From Parvularculaceae bacterium (lineage in GTDB: Bacteria; Pseudomonadota; Alphaproteobacteria; Caulobacterales; Parvularculaceae), in contig JANQMJ010000030.1 of the NCBI GenBank assembly GCA_028280115.1, positions 48,526 through 112,525 of the forward strand: DNA of 64,000 bases. Reading direction: 5' to 3'. Of this stretch, positions 56,258 to 64,000 are shown piece by piece (the stretch's first letter is position 1; each line of letters begins with the position of its first letter). Under the pieces are notes generated by a model, which had not been told where the DNA came from, ran no database searches, and saw nothing but the letters and a program-made list of their open reading frames with translations. The position numbers and the translations under genes were made by a program.

Positions 56258-58077
56258 TGCCGGGGCCATCCCGTTAGTGAGGCGCTGCGGCGCGCCGGGG
56301 TCATGTAGGGCGCCATTTCATCGCCGTGATAGGCGTGACAGGTCAGGCAATCCGAAGCGATCGCCTGCTTGCCGTGCTCGTCGGTGTGACAGGTGCGGCA
56401 GACCGTAATGCTCGGCATCAACACGTCGGACGTTTCCGAAGACGTTTCGGCCCGATGGCAGGCGACGCAATCGATATTGCCGGTCATGTGTTCGGCGTGG
56501 CTGAAGCGGGCGTCGGGCAGATACTGGCTGGTCAGCCGCACCGGCGCGATCCTGGGCGGGGTATCTTCCGTACCGGGACTTTCTACCGTGTGGCATTTCC
56601 AGCAAATGCCGTCCTGGGAGAAGATGCGCGCAATCATCGCCTGGGTGTTCTGGCGGGCGTTGTCGAAGGCCTGCCGGCGCAGGCGTTCGCGCGTGGCGCG
56701 GCCTTCGGCGCTGAGCTGGCGGTCGAGAATGCTCGCCTCCTCGCCGAGCAGCAGCGCCGTCGCCTGGGCGAGATAGAAATCCTCAAGCACGCTGCGCACT
56801 TCCTCGGGCTTGCCATGGGGCAGGAAACGCACCGTCGAATACTCCTCCGCCGCGAACGCCAGCGAGTGACAGTCGCTGCAATGGGTTTCCATGTCGATCG
56901 AGGCGAACAGCGCGCCGGCGGCGTCGATCTCGTGACAGTCGACGCAGTCGAGGTCCTCGCCGTAGCGCGCGCGCACGCTATCGCTCAGGGTTTCGAGCTT
57001 GCGTTTGACCTCTTCGTCCTTGAGATGGAGGTCATGGGGGAATTTCAGCCCGTTGGCTTCCTTGGGCCGGTCGACCAGCGAGACGCGCTCATAGGTCGGC
57101 GCTACCGGATGCGGTTCGACGACGATGCGCGGCTTGAACTCCGGATGCAGCTTGGCGAAGTTGATGACATTGACGAGCTTGGTTTCCGGCAGCCGCTCGT
57201 CGAGCGCGCGGTGGCAGTCGATGCAGAACCCGGAACCCGCGGGCGTGACGCCGTCCGGTCCGTTATGTTCGAAATGACATGAGCCGCAGCGCCCTTCGGG
57301 AATGTCGAGCCCGGCGCGCACGGCGGCCAGCCATACGCCCGGGCCTAAGAGCGCCGGTTCGGCGGCGCGCATCATGTCGGCATGGGCGTGATTGCGCATG
57401 TCTTCATGGCAGGTAAGGCAGGTCTCGTCGCGCACCCGAACGAACGCGTTTTCATGACATTCCCGGCAGTCGGAAACGAGGTTTGCGTGCGCCGAAGACA
57501 TGCCGCCGGAAAGCCAGTTCTGATTGCCGATAATCGCGATCTGGTCGAGGGCGTCTTTTTCAGCCTGCGGATCAACCCCGCCGCTGAGATAGGCCGCCAC
57601 CGGCAGCGCCAGAAAGGCGGCGAAGACGACGATCATCAGCGTCCAGGCGCTCACCCGCCGGTCCGGCGCATAGCCTTTCATGGAAAAGATGTCGCTTTCC
57701 TCGCCGGCTTCGCCGACCGCGGTCGAGGGTTCGACAAGCTCCACGGCGATGAGAAGATCGCCGGGCGTTTCGCCGTGCTTGAACGAAAGCTGGTAAGGGC
57801 CGATGCGCACGTCGGCGTCCTGGCCGACGGTAATTTCGCGACGGCGCGTGAGCGCGCCGTTGACGCGCATGCGCTGGTCCTCGCCGGTTTGCAGCCGCAC
57901 CCGGTCGCGCGACAATACGGTCAGGCGGGCGTGATGCAGTGCGACGCGCAGATCGGGCAGAAAGATGTCGCAGTCGGCGCCGCGGCCGAGCGTCAGTTCT
58001 TTCTTGTCGTAAACCGTCGGCTTGACCGTGATGCGGCCGCCGGCGCGTCGTCTGATGAATTCGACCCTTATCGACAT
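56254..58077 (-). CDS. FHA domain - transmembrane - decaheme cytochrome c fusion
   Basis: 607 residues. Residues about 20-115 form a cytoplasmic FHA domain (LTLGRGADCDIFLPD ... LHHARLTV); the conserved Ser that normally binds phosphothreonine is Ala in VALHHA, while the Gly-Arg and His are kept. One membrane span (about 143-167, LMIVVFAAFLALPVAAYL) leads to a periplasmic part with ten CxxCH motifs: CRECH, CLTCH, CGSCH, CIDCH, CVDCH, CSDCH, CWKCH, CVACH, CRTCH, CLTCH. No signal peptide is needed given the internal span. It lies 7 bases after the cytochrome-b-like gene and overlaps the pentaheme gene. It probably takes electrons from the membrane protein. Confidence 0.85.
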   Translation of the reverse strand: MSIRVEFIRRRAGGRITVKPTVYDKKELTLGRGADCDIFLPDLRVALHHARLTVLSRDRVRLQTGEDQRMRVNGALTRRREITVGQDADVRIGPYQLSFKHGETPGDLLIAVELVEPSTAVGEAGEESDIFSMKGYAPDRRVSAWTLMIVVFAAFLALPVAAYLSGGVDPQAEKDALDQIAIIGNQNWLSGGMSSAHANLVSDCRECHENAFVRVRDETCLTCHEDMRNHAHADMMRAAEPALLGPGVWLAAVRAGLDIPEGRCGSCHFEHNGPDGVTPAGSGFCIDCHRALDERLPETKLVNVINFAKLHPEFKPRIVVEPHPVAPTYERVSLVDRPKEANGLKFPHDLHLKDEEVKRKLETLSDSVRARYGEDLDCVDCHEIDAAGALFASIDMETHCSDCHSLAFAAEEYSTVRFLPHGKPEEVRSVLEDFYLAQATALLLGEEASILDRQLSAEGRATRERLRRQAFDNARQNTQAMIARIFSQDGICWKCHTVESPGTEDTPPRIAPVRLTSQYLPDARFSHAEHMTGNIDCVACHRAETSSETSDVLMPSITVCRTCHTDEHGKQAIASDCLTCHAYHGDEMAPYMTPARRSASLTGWPRQ

Positions 58078-58084
58078 CGCCGCC

Positions 58085-58957
58085 TCACCAATAGAAAAAG
58101 ACGGAAATGATATGGGCGGCGAGCGCGATCAGCAGCGCCAGCGTCACCGGCACATGAATGTGCAGCCACAGGCGCAGCAGCGTCTTGTAGCGGATATGCT
58201 GACGCGTGCGCTGGAGGAGCGCGCTTTTGCGCTGAAGGATCGCGGTGACGTCCTTGATCGCATCGCGCATGTCGTCGGGGGCGTTCGGTTCGGCCTTTTG
58301 CATCCGCTTGAGCGCGCGCTCGGTGGGACAGCGCCGCTTGAGCGATGCGATCGAGCCGAACAGGGGCGGGCGGATCTTGGTGCGGCGGATCGAGCGCTTG
58401 ATCTCGCGCACGTAAACCTGATCGAGCGGCTGGGCGGATTCGCGCAGCTGCCGGTCGAGGGCGTGCAGCGCTTCGAGCAGTTCGGCCTGACTGCGCTGAC
58501 CGCGATTGTCGCTCATGCGCGACGGGATCACGGCGTAATAATAAACCCCGAAAAACCCGGAAACGATGACCACGACCATCAGGGCGTAAGCGAGGGTGTG
58601 CACGTTGAGCCCGAACTGAAAGCCGGTGTGCAGCGTCGCCAGGACAAGCAGCGCGGCGCCGAGATAGACATGCGCCGAGGTCCAGCCTTTAAGGCTCCAG
58701 CGGCCCGGTTTGACCGCGCGTTTGCGAAGTCCCAGCATCGACAGCCAAACGATCAAGAGCGCCGACACCGTCCCGAGCACATAGCCGATCCAGGTGCCGC
58801 CATTGGGCCGGGGTTCCACGTCGGCGGCGAAATAGGCGATGATCGAAACCACCGCGAGCAGGATCGCGACATTGGCCCAGCGAAATCGCTTATGCTCGAG
58901 AAAGCCCTCATGCTGGATGGGCAGATCGGCCGAGCGCATATGTCCTTTAAAGGCCAC
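58085..58957 (-). CDS. Integral membrane cytochrome b-like protein
   Basis: 290 residues, about five spans. Two histidine-bearing segments in the centre (TSAHVYLGAALLVLATLHTG; GLNVHTLAYAL) and two in the last span (LWLHIHVPVTLALLIALAAHI) could ligate two b hemes across the membrane, as in ferric-reductase or cytochrome b561-type proteins. A cytoplasmic basic/helical loop of about 100 residues (RMSDNRGQRSQAELLEALHALD) separates spans four and five. It begins 3 bases after the flavoprotein stop and ends 7 bases before the FHA-decaheme, so it is placed to pass electrons from cytoplasmic flavin/Fe-S to periplasmic hemes. Exact family uncertain. Confidence 0.75.
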   Translation of the reverse strand: MAFKGHMRSADLPIQHEGFLEHKRFRWANVAILLAVVSIIAYFAADVEPRPNGGTWIGYVLGTVSALLIVWLSMLGLRKRAVKPGRWSLKGWTSAHVYLGAALLVLATLHTGFQFGLNVHTLAYALMVVVIVSGFFGVYYYAVIPSRMSDNRGQRSQAELLEALHALDRQLRESAQPLDQVYVREIKRSIRRTKIRPPLFGSIASLKRRCPTERALKRMQKAEPNAPDDMRDAIKDVTAILQRKSALLQRTRQHIRYKTLLRLWLHIHVPVTLALLIALAAHIISVFFYW

Positions 58958-58960
58958 GGG

Positions 58961-61429
58961 CTAGAATTCCTCTCCGCCGCCGGCGATTTTGACATATTCC
59001 TTGGGCGAGATGCGCATCGCCGCGCCGGTGGGACAGGCGCGCACGCAGGCCGGTCCGCCTTTGATGCCGGCGCACATGTCGCATTTGACCGCGAGCTTGG
59101 GCGGCTCTTCGCCGCCGCGCTTTTGCGATTCCACCCATTCCTTGGGCGCTTCGCCCGGGCCCGGCCCGGCGCCGAAGGCGAGCCATGACAAAAGGCTCGG
59201 TTTTTTCGGCGGCACGGCGGCCATCTGAATGACGCCGTAAGGGCAGTAGCGCTGGCAGTTGCCGCAGCCGATACATTTTTCGTCGATAAAGACCTCGCCG
59301 TCCGCGCCGCGGTGGATCGCGTCGGGCGGGCAATCGGTCATGCAGTGGGGATGTTCGCAATGCCGGCACGAGGTCGGCACATGAATATAGGCGTAGGAAC
59401 TGCCCGCTTCGCGGTCGAGACGGGAGATGCCTTCGTGAATCTCTGCACACGCCAGTTCGCAATTGTCGCAGCCGATGCACAGGGTTTCGTCGATCACCAG
59501 CGCGTCGGTCGCTTCGGAAAGACCTTCCTCTTCCAGCAAAAAGCGCGCGACCTCGCTGTGCATGTCGACGACGGAGGTAAAGCTTTCCCGTTTGGCTTCG
59601 ATATAGTCGTTGACCCGGCGGCGCTGGGCGATTTGGTCTTCGATTTCCTGGCGCAGGGCGGGGTTGTCCGCAAGCAAGCGCTCGAAGATCTCGCCGGGGA
59701 GCCTCACCGCTTCCGACTTGATCGCGGCCCGCACGCTCGCGGTGCGCAAGCCGTCATAGAACAGCGACATCTCCCCGACATAGTTGCCGGCGAGCACATA
59801 GGACAAAAAGACTTCCTTGCCGCCGATGTTCTTTTCCACCACGACGCTGCCGGACCGGATGATGAAAATGTCCGACGAGCGTTCGCCTTCGCGGATGAAC
59901 GTCTCGCCCGCCTTGAGCGGAATGATCTCCGCGGCGGAAACGATGTCCTTGATCGCGCGCTGGGGCAGCAGGCGGCCGAAAAGCTGTCCCACCTGACGCT
60001 CCATCGCCAAAGTGTCCAGGCGCCGTTTCACGCCGGGCACCGACGCCATGAGCTTGAGGGTCGCGTTGCGCGGAATTTCGAGCAACGTCGTCGGTTCGTC
60101 GGCGCGCACCGTCGCGGTTCGGCGGCGCCCGGAAATCAGACCGAGTTCGCCGAAGATCGTGCCAGCGTCGATCCTGACGGTTTTGCGCGGATCGTCGGGA
60201 TCGACCTCGACGCGCACCGCGCCGTCGACAATGGCGAAAACCGACGAGCCGATATCGTTGCGGTTGATGACGACGTCGCCGCGCTTTTTGAAATGAATGA
60301 CCGACGAAAGCAGGAATTCGCGCATCTGCAGGGGCGAGACGTCCTGAAGAATGTCCACGTCCTTGCGGATGTGTTCGAGCCAGTCGTCGACGCTGCGCCG
60401 CACCGGCGCCTTGTCGAACAAGGCTTCCAGGAGCGGCGTGTCGGGGGGTTCAAGCTCGTCATTGCCGGCGATGAATTCAACCACGTCGTGGCCCTGGTTC
60501 ATGCAGTGCTTGATCAGCGGAAACCCGGCCAGCGCGCCGATGATGTAAAGCCCGCGCACCGTGCTTTCATAGCGCTGGTTCAACACCGGAAAGGCCTCGC
60601 GGTCGGGGCCGGTGAATTCAACCCCGGCGGCTTCGACGAATTTGCGCGGCGGCGCCGCGCCGAGGCGCGCGATGACGCGGTCGACGGGCAGACGCGCTTC
60701 GCCCTCCTTGGCGTCGACCACGGCGATCCAGGGCGCTTCGCCCGAGCCGCCCTGTTCGATGCGGTTAAGGGTCGCTTCGGTGATGAAGTCGAGCTTGCCG
60801 GCGCTTTGCGCCGCGTAAAGCGCCTGGACGTTGGCTTCTTTTGCGCGGGGAAATCCTTCCGCACGCTGAAGAAGCGTGACGATGTTGCCCTGTTCCGGAT
60901 CGGCCGAAAGGCCCAGGGCGTTTTCGATGCCGGCGTCGCCGCCGCCGATGACGATGATGTTTTCGTCGAAATATTCCTTGGGATCGTCGAGCTGGTACTG
61001 CACGAACGGCAAGTCCCCGCCCGGCGCCCTGACCGTGTTGGGATTGCCCTGCACGCCGACGGCGAGAATGACGAAATCGGCTTCGACCGTTTCGCCGTCC
61101 TTGAGCGCCAGGGTGAAGCCGCCTTGCGATCCGCTGATCCCCGTGACTTCCGCGTTTAACCGGACATTAATTTTCTCCGCCTCGGCGGTTTCATTCCAGC
61201 CGTCGATAATGCTTTCGCGCGAGCCGGCTTCGAACGGAAAATCGCTGCGCAGGGGCAATTGATCCGGCGTCGCCATAATGTATTTGCCGCGCTGATACTT
61301 GTAGATCGTATCGGAAAGATGCGGCGCTTTTTCGAGCAAAACATGGGAAATCCCGCGCTCAGCAGCGCGGCCGGCCGCGCTTAGTCCGGCGGGGCCCGAG
61401 CCGACAATAGCAATTTTAATGCGCTCCAC
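58961..61429 (-). CDS. Flavoprotein - two cyclic-nucleotide-binding domains - 4x[4Fe-4S] ferredoxin fusion
   Basis: About 822 residues. An FAD/NAD(P) reductase of the TrxB/YpdA type comes first (GSGPAGLSAAGRAAE; second Rossmann IGGGDAGIENALG; no CxxC redox pair seen). Two cyclic-nucleotide-binding domains follow at about 370-490 and 500-625 (FGELGLISGRRRTATVRA and VGEMSLFYDGLRTASVRA), both with the phosphate-binding Arg. The C-terminal third is a DmsB/HycB-like module with sixteen Cys: CIGCDNCELAC, CRHCEHPHCMTDCP, CIGCGNCQRYCP, CDMC...CVRACP. GTG 61429 chosen: GGGGGG lies 6 bases upstream and the Rossmann strand follows at once; ATG 61471 is an alternative. First gene of the electron-transfer cluster; probable NAD(P)H entry point. 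Confidence 0.85.
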   Translation of the reverse strand: MERIKIAIVGSGPAGLSAAGRAAERGISHVLLEKAPHLSDTIYKYQRGKYIMATPDQLPLRSDFPFEAGSRESIIDGWNETAEAEKINVRLNAEVTGISGSQGGFTLALKDGETVEADFVILAVGVQGNPNTVRAPGGDLPFVQYQLDDPKEYFDENIIVIGGGDAGIENALGLSADPEQGNIVTLLQRAEGFPRAKEANVQALYAAQSAGKLDFITEATLNRIEQGGSGEAPWIAVVDAKEGEARLPVDRVIARLGAAPPRKFVEAAGVEFTGPDREAFPVLNQRYESTVRGLYIIGALAGFPLIKHCMNQGHDVVEFIAGNDELEPPDTPLLEALFDKAPVRRSVDDWLEHIRKDVDILQDVSPLQMREFLLSSVIHFKKRGDVVINRNDIGSSVFAIVDGAVRVEVDPDDPRKTVRIDAGTIFGELGLISGRRRTATVRADEPTTLLEIPRNATLKLMASVPGVKRRLDTLAMERQVGQLFGRLLPQRAIKDIVSAAEIIPLKAGETFIREGERSSDIFIIRSGSVVVEKNIGGKEVFLSYVLAGNYVGEMSLFYDGLRTASVRAAIKSEAVRLPGEIFERLLADNPALRQEIEDQIAQRRRVNDYIEAKRESFTSVVDMHSEVARFLLEEEGLSEATDALVIDETLCIGCDNCELACAEIHEGISRLDREAGSSYAYIHVPTSCRHCEHPHCMTDCPPDAIHRGADGEVFIDEKCIGCGNCQRYCPYGVIQMAAVPPKKPSLLSWLAFGAGPGPGEAPKEWVESQKRGGEEPPKLAVKCDMCAGIKGGPACVRACPTGAAMRISPKEYVKIAGGGEEF

Positions 61430-61843
61430 CCGCAACCCCCCGGGATTCACTGTGGCGACCATAGCCAACATCAGGCGTGCAATCCAGCATATTGCTTGAA
61501 ACGCCTTGCATCGACGTTAAGGGCGCCGCGCGGTTTCGGCGCGGCGGATTGGCTTCGTGTTGCGTTGCAGCAACGCGATCGGCGGGGAAGGGTTTATTTT
61601 TAGTTTCACGCGCCTTGTCACTTCGGCTGCGATGGACGTAACCTCTTGACCGTCGCCGGGTAAGGCCAGCCTGGGCGCAAAGGGTGCGTTACGATGGACG
61701 AATCGGCGGCGTCGACATCAACATGGCCGCCGCGCCTCAAGCAGGCTGAGGCGCGACAGTAAAGGCCGGAGGTAAGCGGGGGTTCGTTCGATGAAAACGC
61801 CGAAATCATGCCCGGTGCGCGATAGTTTTGTCAGGAGCGCGTA
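61430..61843. other. Divergent intergenic region upstream of the electron-transfer cluster
   Basis: No credible gene. It must hold the promoter for the leftward flavoprotein/multiheme unit and for the rightward DUF3307 gene. A GC-rich hairpin CGCCGCGC-GGTTTCG-GCGCGGCG lies at 61524-61546. I looked for an FNR/CRP-type TTGAT-N4-ATCAA site and did not see one. Confidence 0.5.
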
Positions 61844-62257
61844 ATGACATCGTTCCTGGACAATCTGACCAACATCCAGTTCGTGTTCGCATTGCTGGTC
61901 GTCTTTCAGGTCAAACATTTACTCGGCGATTATGTATTCCAGACCGGCTGGATGGTGCGCGGCAAGGGCCGCGCCGGGGCGGGTTTTGTATTTCCATTGT
62001 CGGTGCACGTCCTTGTTCACGCCGTCATGACGCTGGGCATCTTGCTCATTGTGCACCCTAAAATGTGGTATCTCGCGCTGGTGGACTTTGCGGCGCATTT
62101 CATCATGGACCGCATCAAGGCCAGCCCGCAGCTGTTCGGACGCTATTCCGACACCACCAAACAGTCGTTCTGGATACCGCTCGGTTTCGATCAGATGGTG
62201 CATCATTTAACGCATTATTTGATCATCTTTTTGCTGCTGATAAACCGTGCGGGATAG
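61844..62257 (+). CDS. DUF3307 family membrane protein
   Basis: 137 residues with about four hydrophobic segments (FVFALLVVFQVKHLLGDYVF, HVLVHAVMTLGILLIVH, LALVDFAAHFIMDRI, HYLIIFLLLINR). HLLGDYVFQT and the conserved Asp/His residues inside the spans (VDFAAHFIMD, DQMVHHLTHY) match the DUF3307 pattern as I remember it. Function unknown; sometimes encoded beside regulatory or phage-like genes, with no such context here. Good ribosome site AGGAG 4 bases before the ATG. Divergent from the electron-transfer cluster. Confidence 0.8.
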   Translation: MTSFLDNLTNIQFVFALLVVFQVKHLLGDYVFQTGWMVRGKGRAGAGFVFPLSVHVLVHAVMTLGILLIVHPKMWYLALVDFAAHFIMDRIKASPQLFGRYSDTTKQSFWIPLGFDQMVHHLTHYLIIFLLLINRAG

Positions 62258-62486
62258 TTTTCTCGCAGGGGCGAAAATACGCCTGAACGGCGCATTGCGC
62301 GGGGGCGGTTCGCCGATTTGAAGGGCTTTTTCTATTGTCACGCCGGGGTCCGGCGGGCATAAATGTTGCTGAGGACGTGGAGGGCTCAGGGGGCTGCGGC
62401 TAAGCCGTTGCGGACCCGCCACGGGTTGGGGCTTGTGCTTACGCCCGTCGCGAAAGCGGCTGGGGCGGGGCAAGAGGGTGGGGCTA

Positions 62487-63899
62487 ATGTCTTATTTGAA
62501 AATCATCGGCAGGACCGTTCCGGCGTGGCTGGCGGCGATCGCATTCGCCCATGGGCAGGAGCCGGAAGAGACCGCGCGCGAGGCGGTCGAACAGGATTTG
62601 CGCGCACAAGAACAGCGCGAGGCCGCGCGCGAAAGCGCACAAGCGGGCGGCATCGCCTTCGAGCGCATTCTCGCGGCGCCGGAAGATGTCGATCTCAATC
62701 TCGCCTATGCGCGAGAACGGATCGCCGCCGGCGATCTCAAGGAAGGCGCCGCCGCGATCGAACGCATCTTGCTGCTTCGGCCGGAACTGCATGACGTGCG
62801 CGTGCTTTACGGTCTTGTGCTCTATCGCATGGGCATGTTCGACCGGGCGCGTTTCGAACTTGAAAAAGCGCTCGAAAGCCCGGCGCTTTCCGACACGGTG
62901 CGCGCGGAAGCCGAAGCCTATCTCGCGCGCATCAAACGCGACCAGCGTTCGACCCGCGCGGTGATCACGGTGACCGGCGGCGTCGAATATGACGACAACA
63001 GAAACCAGGCGCCGAAAGACGGACAGATCTTATTCGTCGACATTCCGCTCCCCGCCGAACCGCGCAATAGCGACATCGCCTGGATTGCGTCGGTTTCGGG
63101 CCGTGTGGTGCACGATCTCGGCTCCCAGGACGGCCACACCCTGTTCGGCGAAGCGAACTATTATCGCTCCGACAAGGCCGAAGAGGACACGCTCGATCTC
63201 GACGCGGTCAGCGGCGCCGTCGGCGGCACATGGAATTTCGGCCGAATTTCCGTCACGCCGCGCTTGCGCGGGTCGTATATCTGGCTCGACGGAGAGGAAT
63301 ATCTGCGCACCCTGGGCGGCGAGATGGAAATTCTCATGCGCGTGCGTCCGGACCTGCGCACCTATCTCGTGTTCCGCGGCGAAGACGAAGAGTTCTACGC
63401 AACGACCGAGTTTCAGGCGGCTGCGTTGCGTTCCGGTCGCCGTCTCAGCGGGCGCGCCGGTCTGTTGTGGAATTACAGCCCGACCATGGCGCTGCGGGTT
63501 GAAGGCCTGGCGATGGACAAGAACGGCTCGGCGAGCTGTGCGGTTTCAACCCAGCCCAGCGGTTGCGAATCCTATCAGCGCTACGGCGTCTTCGGCCAGC
63601 ACAGCTGGCTGATGGGGCGCGGCGTGTTTTCGCTGATCGGCGGCTGGGCCGAAAAATCCGACTATGACGGCGTCGATGCGTTTGTCAGCCCGACGACGAC
63701 GCGTGAGGAATGGCTCTACCGGGCGCGCGTTTCGGTCGGCGCGCCGCTTTCCTTCTTTGTGCCGCAACTGCCCGGCGCGGTCGGCGACATCAACCTCATC
63801 GTGCAATACGAATATGAACGGGTCGATTCAAACATCGCCAATTTCGATTACGACACCAACAAGGTCAGCGTGCTGCTCTCAAAACGGTTCTCGTTTTGA
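62487..63899 (+). CDS. TPR plus outer-membrane beta-barrel protein (SLAM/DUF560-like)
   Basis: About 470 residues from ATG 62487 (GAGGG 8 bases upstream); an earlier in-frame start adds a basic stretch. Signal peptide VPAWLAAIAFAHGQ, an Arg/Glu-rich helix, two TPR-like units (about 70-150; LNLAYARERIAAGDLKEGAAAIERIL, split as helix pairs), then a C-terminal barrel of about 300 residues opening with VTVTGGVEYDDNRNQ-type strands and ending in SVLLSKRFSF. TPR-then-barrel architecture is that of surface lipoprotein assembly modifiers and related proteins. Two Cys (ASCAVS, SGCES) may form a loop disulfide. A secreted protein follows 11 bases later and may be its client. Confidence 0.75.
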   Translation: MSYLKIIGRTVPAWLAAIAFAHGQEPEETAREAVEQDLRAQEQREAARESAQAGGIAFERILAAPEDVDLNLAYARERIAAGDLKEGAAAIERILLLRPELHDVRVLYGLVLYRMGMFDRARFELEKALESPALSDTVRAEAEAYLARIKRDQRSTRAVITVTGGVEYDDNRNQAPKDGQILFVDIPLPAEPRNSDIAWIASVSGRVVHDLGSQDGHTLFGEANYYRSDKAEEDTLDLDAVSGAVGGTWNFGRISVTPRLRGSYIWLDGEEYLRTLGGEMEILMRVRPDLRTYLVFRGEDEEFYATTEFQAAALRSGRRLSGRAGLLWNYSPTMALRVEGLAMDKNGSASCAVSTQPSGCESYQRYGVFGQHSWLMGRGVFSLIGGWAEKSDYDGVDAFVSPTTTREEWLYRARVSVGAPLSFFVPQLPGAVGDINLIVQYEYERVDSNIANFDYDTNKVSVLLSKRFSF

Positions 63900-63910
63900 C
63901 GGGGGTTTTT

Positions 63911-64000
63911 ATGATCAATCGCGCACATCGTTGCTTATCCGTCGCCGCGTCTTTCGCGGCCTTGTGCCTGGTTGGCGCCGGCGCGCAGGCGGCCGAGTGT
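63911..64000 (+). CDS. Secreted protein, N-terminal part (runs off right edge)
   Basis: Only 30 codons are visible: MINRAHRCLSVAA followed by a hydrophobic core and a GAGAQAAEC end, a clear signal peptide with probable cleavage after AQA. GGGGG lies 5 bases before the ATG. It starts 11 bases after the TPR-barrel stop, so they form an operon. Genes at this position next to TPR-barrel proteins often encode FecR-domain proteins, but nothing in the visible part proves that here. Confidence 0.7.
   Translation, partial: MINRAHRCLSVAASFAALCLVGAGAQAAEC

Noticed and set aside
59312..61159. 615-codon plus-strand frame opposite the flavoprotein gene
   Set aside because: Shadow of the FAD/cNMP/Fe-S gene, which has complete cofactor motifs.
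61430..61843. FNR or CRP operator upstream of the electron-transfer cluster
   Set aside because: No sequence close to TTGAT-N4-ATCAA or TGTGA-N6-TCACA was found by eye on either strand.
1..64000. tRNA, rRNA or known riboswitch genes in the spacers
   Set aside because: No T-loop GGTTCRA-type blocks paired with acceptor stems, and no recognisable riboswitch core, were seen in any intergenic stretch.

Overview
The window looks like a chromosomal segment of a high-GC alphaproteobacterium. This is an inference from gene families (alphaproteobacterial indolepyruvate oxidoreductase-type IorA/IorB, CHASE2 cyclase with a FecR-like partner, CcmFGHI operon), short intergenic spacers, ATGA start/stop overlaps and families of GC-rich palindromic repeats. 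I found no rRNA, tRNA, transposase, integrase or CRISPR array.

Layout. (1) 1-3441, minus strand: nucleoside catabolism, with a threonine-synthase-like PLP enzyme, deoA, cdd and a deoB that runs off the left edge. (2) 3603-8080, plus strand: a two-subunit 2-oxoacid:ferredoxin oxidoreductase of the IorA/IorB type and a cyclase-family metal hydrolase. (3) 8081-9057: about 1 kb with no credible gene, filled with palindromic repeats. (4) 15042-9058, minus strand: a tightly coupled aryl-CoA operon (SDR, MarR, enoyl-CoA hydratase, acyl-CoA dehydrogenase, RidA, and a fused 2-aminobenzoyl-CoA monooxygenase/reductase), with a perfect MarR-type palindrome in its promoter. Units 2 and 4 can be read as one pathway from isatin through isatinate to anthraniloyl-CoA and beta-oxidation without a CoA ligase. 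(5) 15107-33499: surface polysaccharide synthesis and export, including Wzm/Wzt-type ABC genes, methyltransferases, a pyruvyl transferase, a PhyH dioxygenase and two giant multi-domain glycosyltransferases.

(6) 33608-37371: an M48 protease, a CHASE2 adenylate/guanylate cyclase and a FecR-like periplasmic protein. (7) 37660-42354: ccmFGHI for cytochrome c maturation. (8) 45128-42597: a CPA1 Na+/H+ antiporter with a C-terminal cyclic-nucleotide-binding domain. (9) 61429-45245, minus strand: the most unusual part. It is a run of same-strand genes that can be read as an electron path from cytoplasm to outer membrane: a flavoprotein fused to two cyclic-nucleotide-binding domains and a four-cluster ferredoxin module; a membrane cytochrome-b-like protein; an FHA-TM-decaheme protein; a pentaheme c554-like protein; NADP-type glutamate dehydrogenase; a two-domain GlcG-like lipoprotein; an outer-membrane beta-barrel; and a decaheme protein ending in LVIVD propeller repeats. 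(10) 61844-64000, plus strand: a DUF3307 membrane protein, a TPR/beta-barrel protein and the start of a secreted protein.

Connections. The ccm operon would mature the roughly 25 c-type hemes encoded by region 9. The CHASE2 cyclase could supply the cyclic nucleotide sensed by both the antiporter and the flavoprotein, all three of whose binding domains keep the phosphate-binding arginine. Two adjacent genes of region 9 carry an in-frame palindromic repeat inside their signal-peptide region. All functions are read from motifs by eye; no database search was run.
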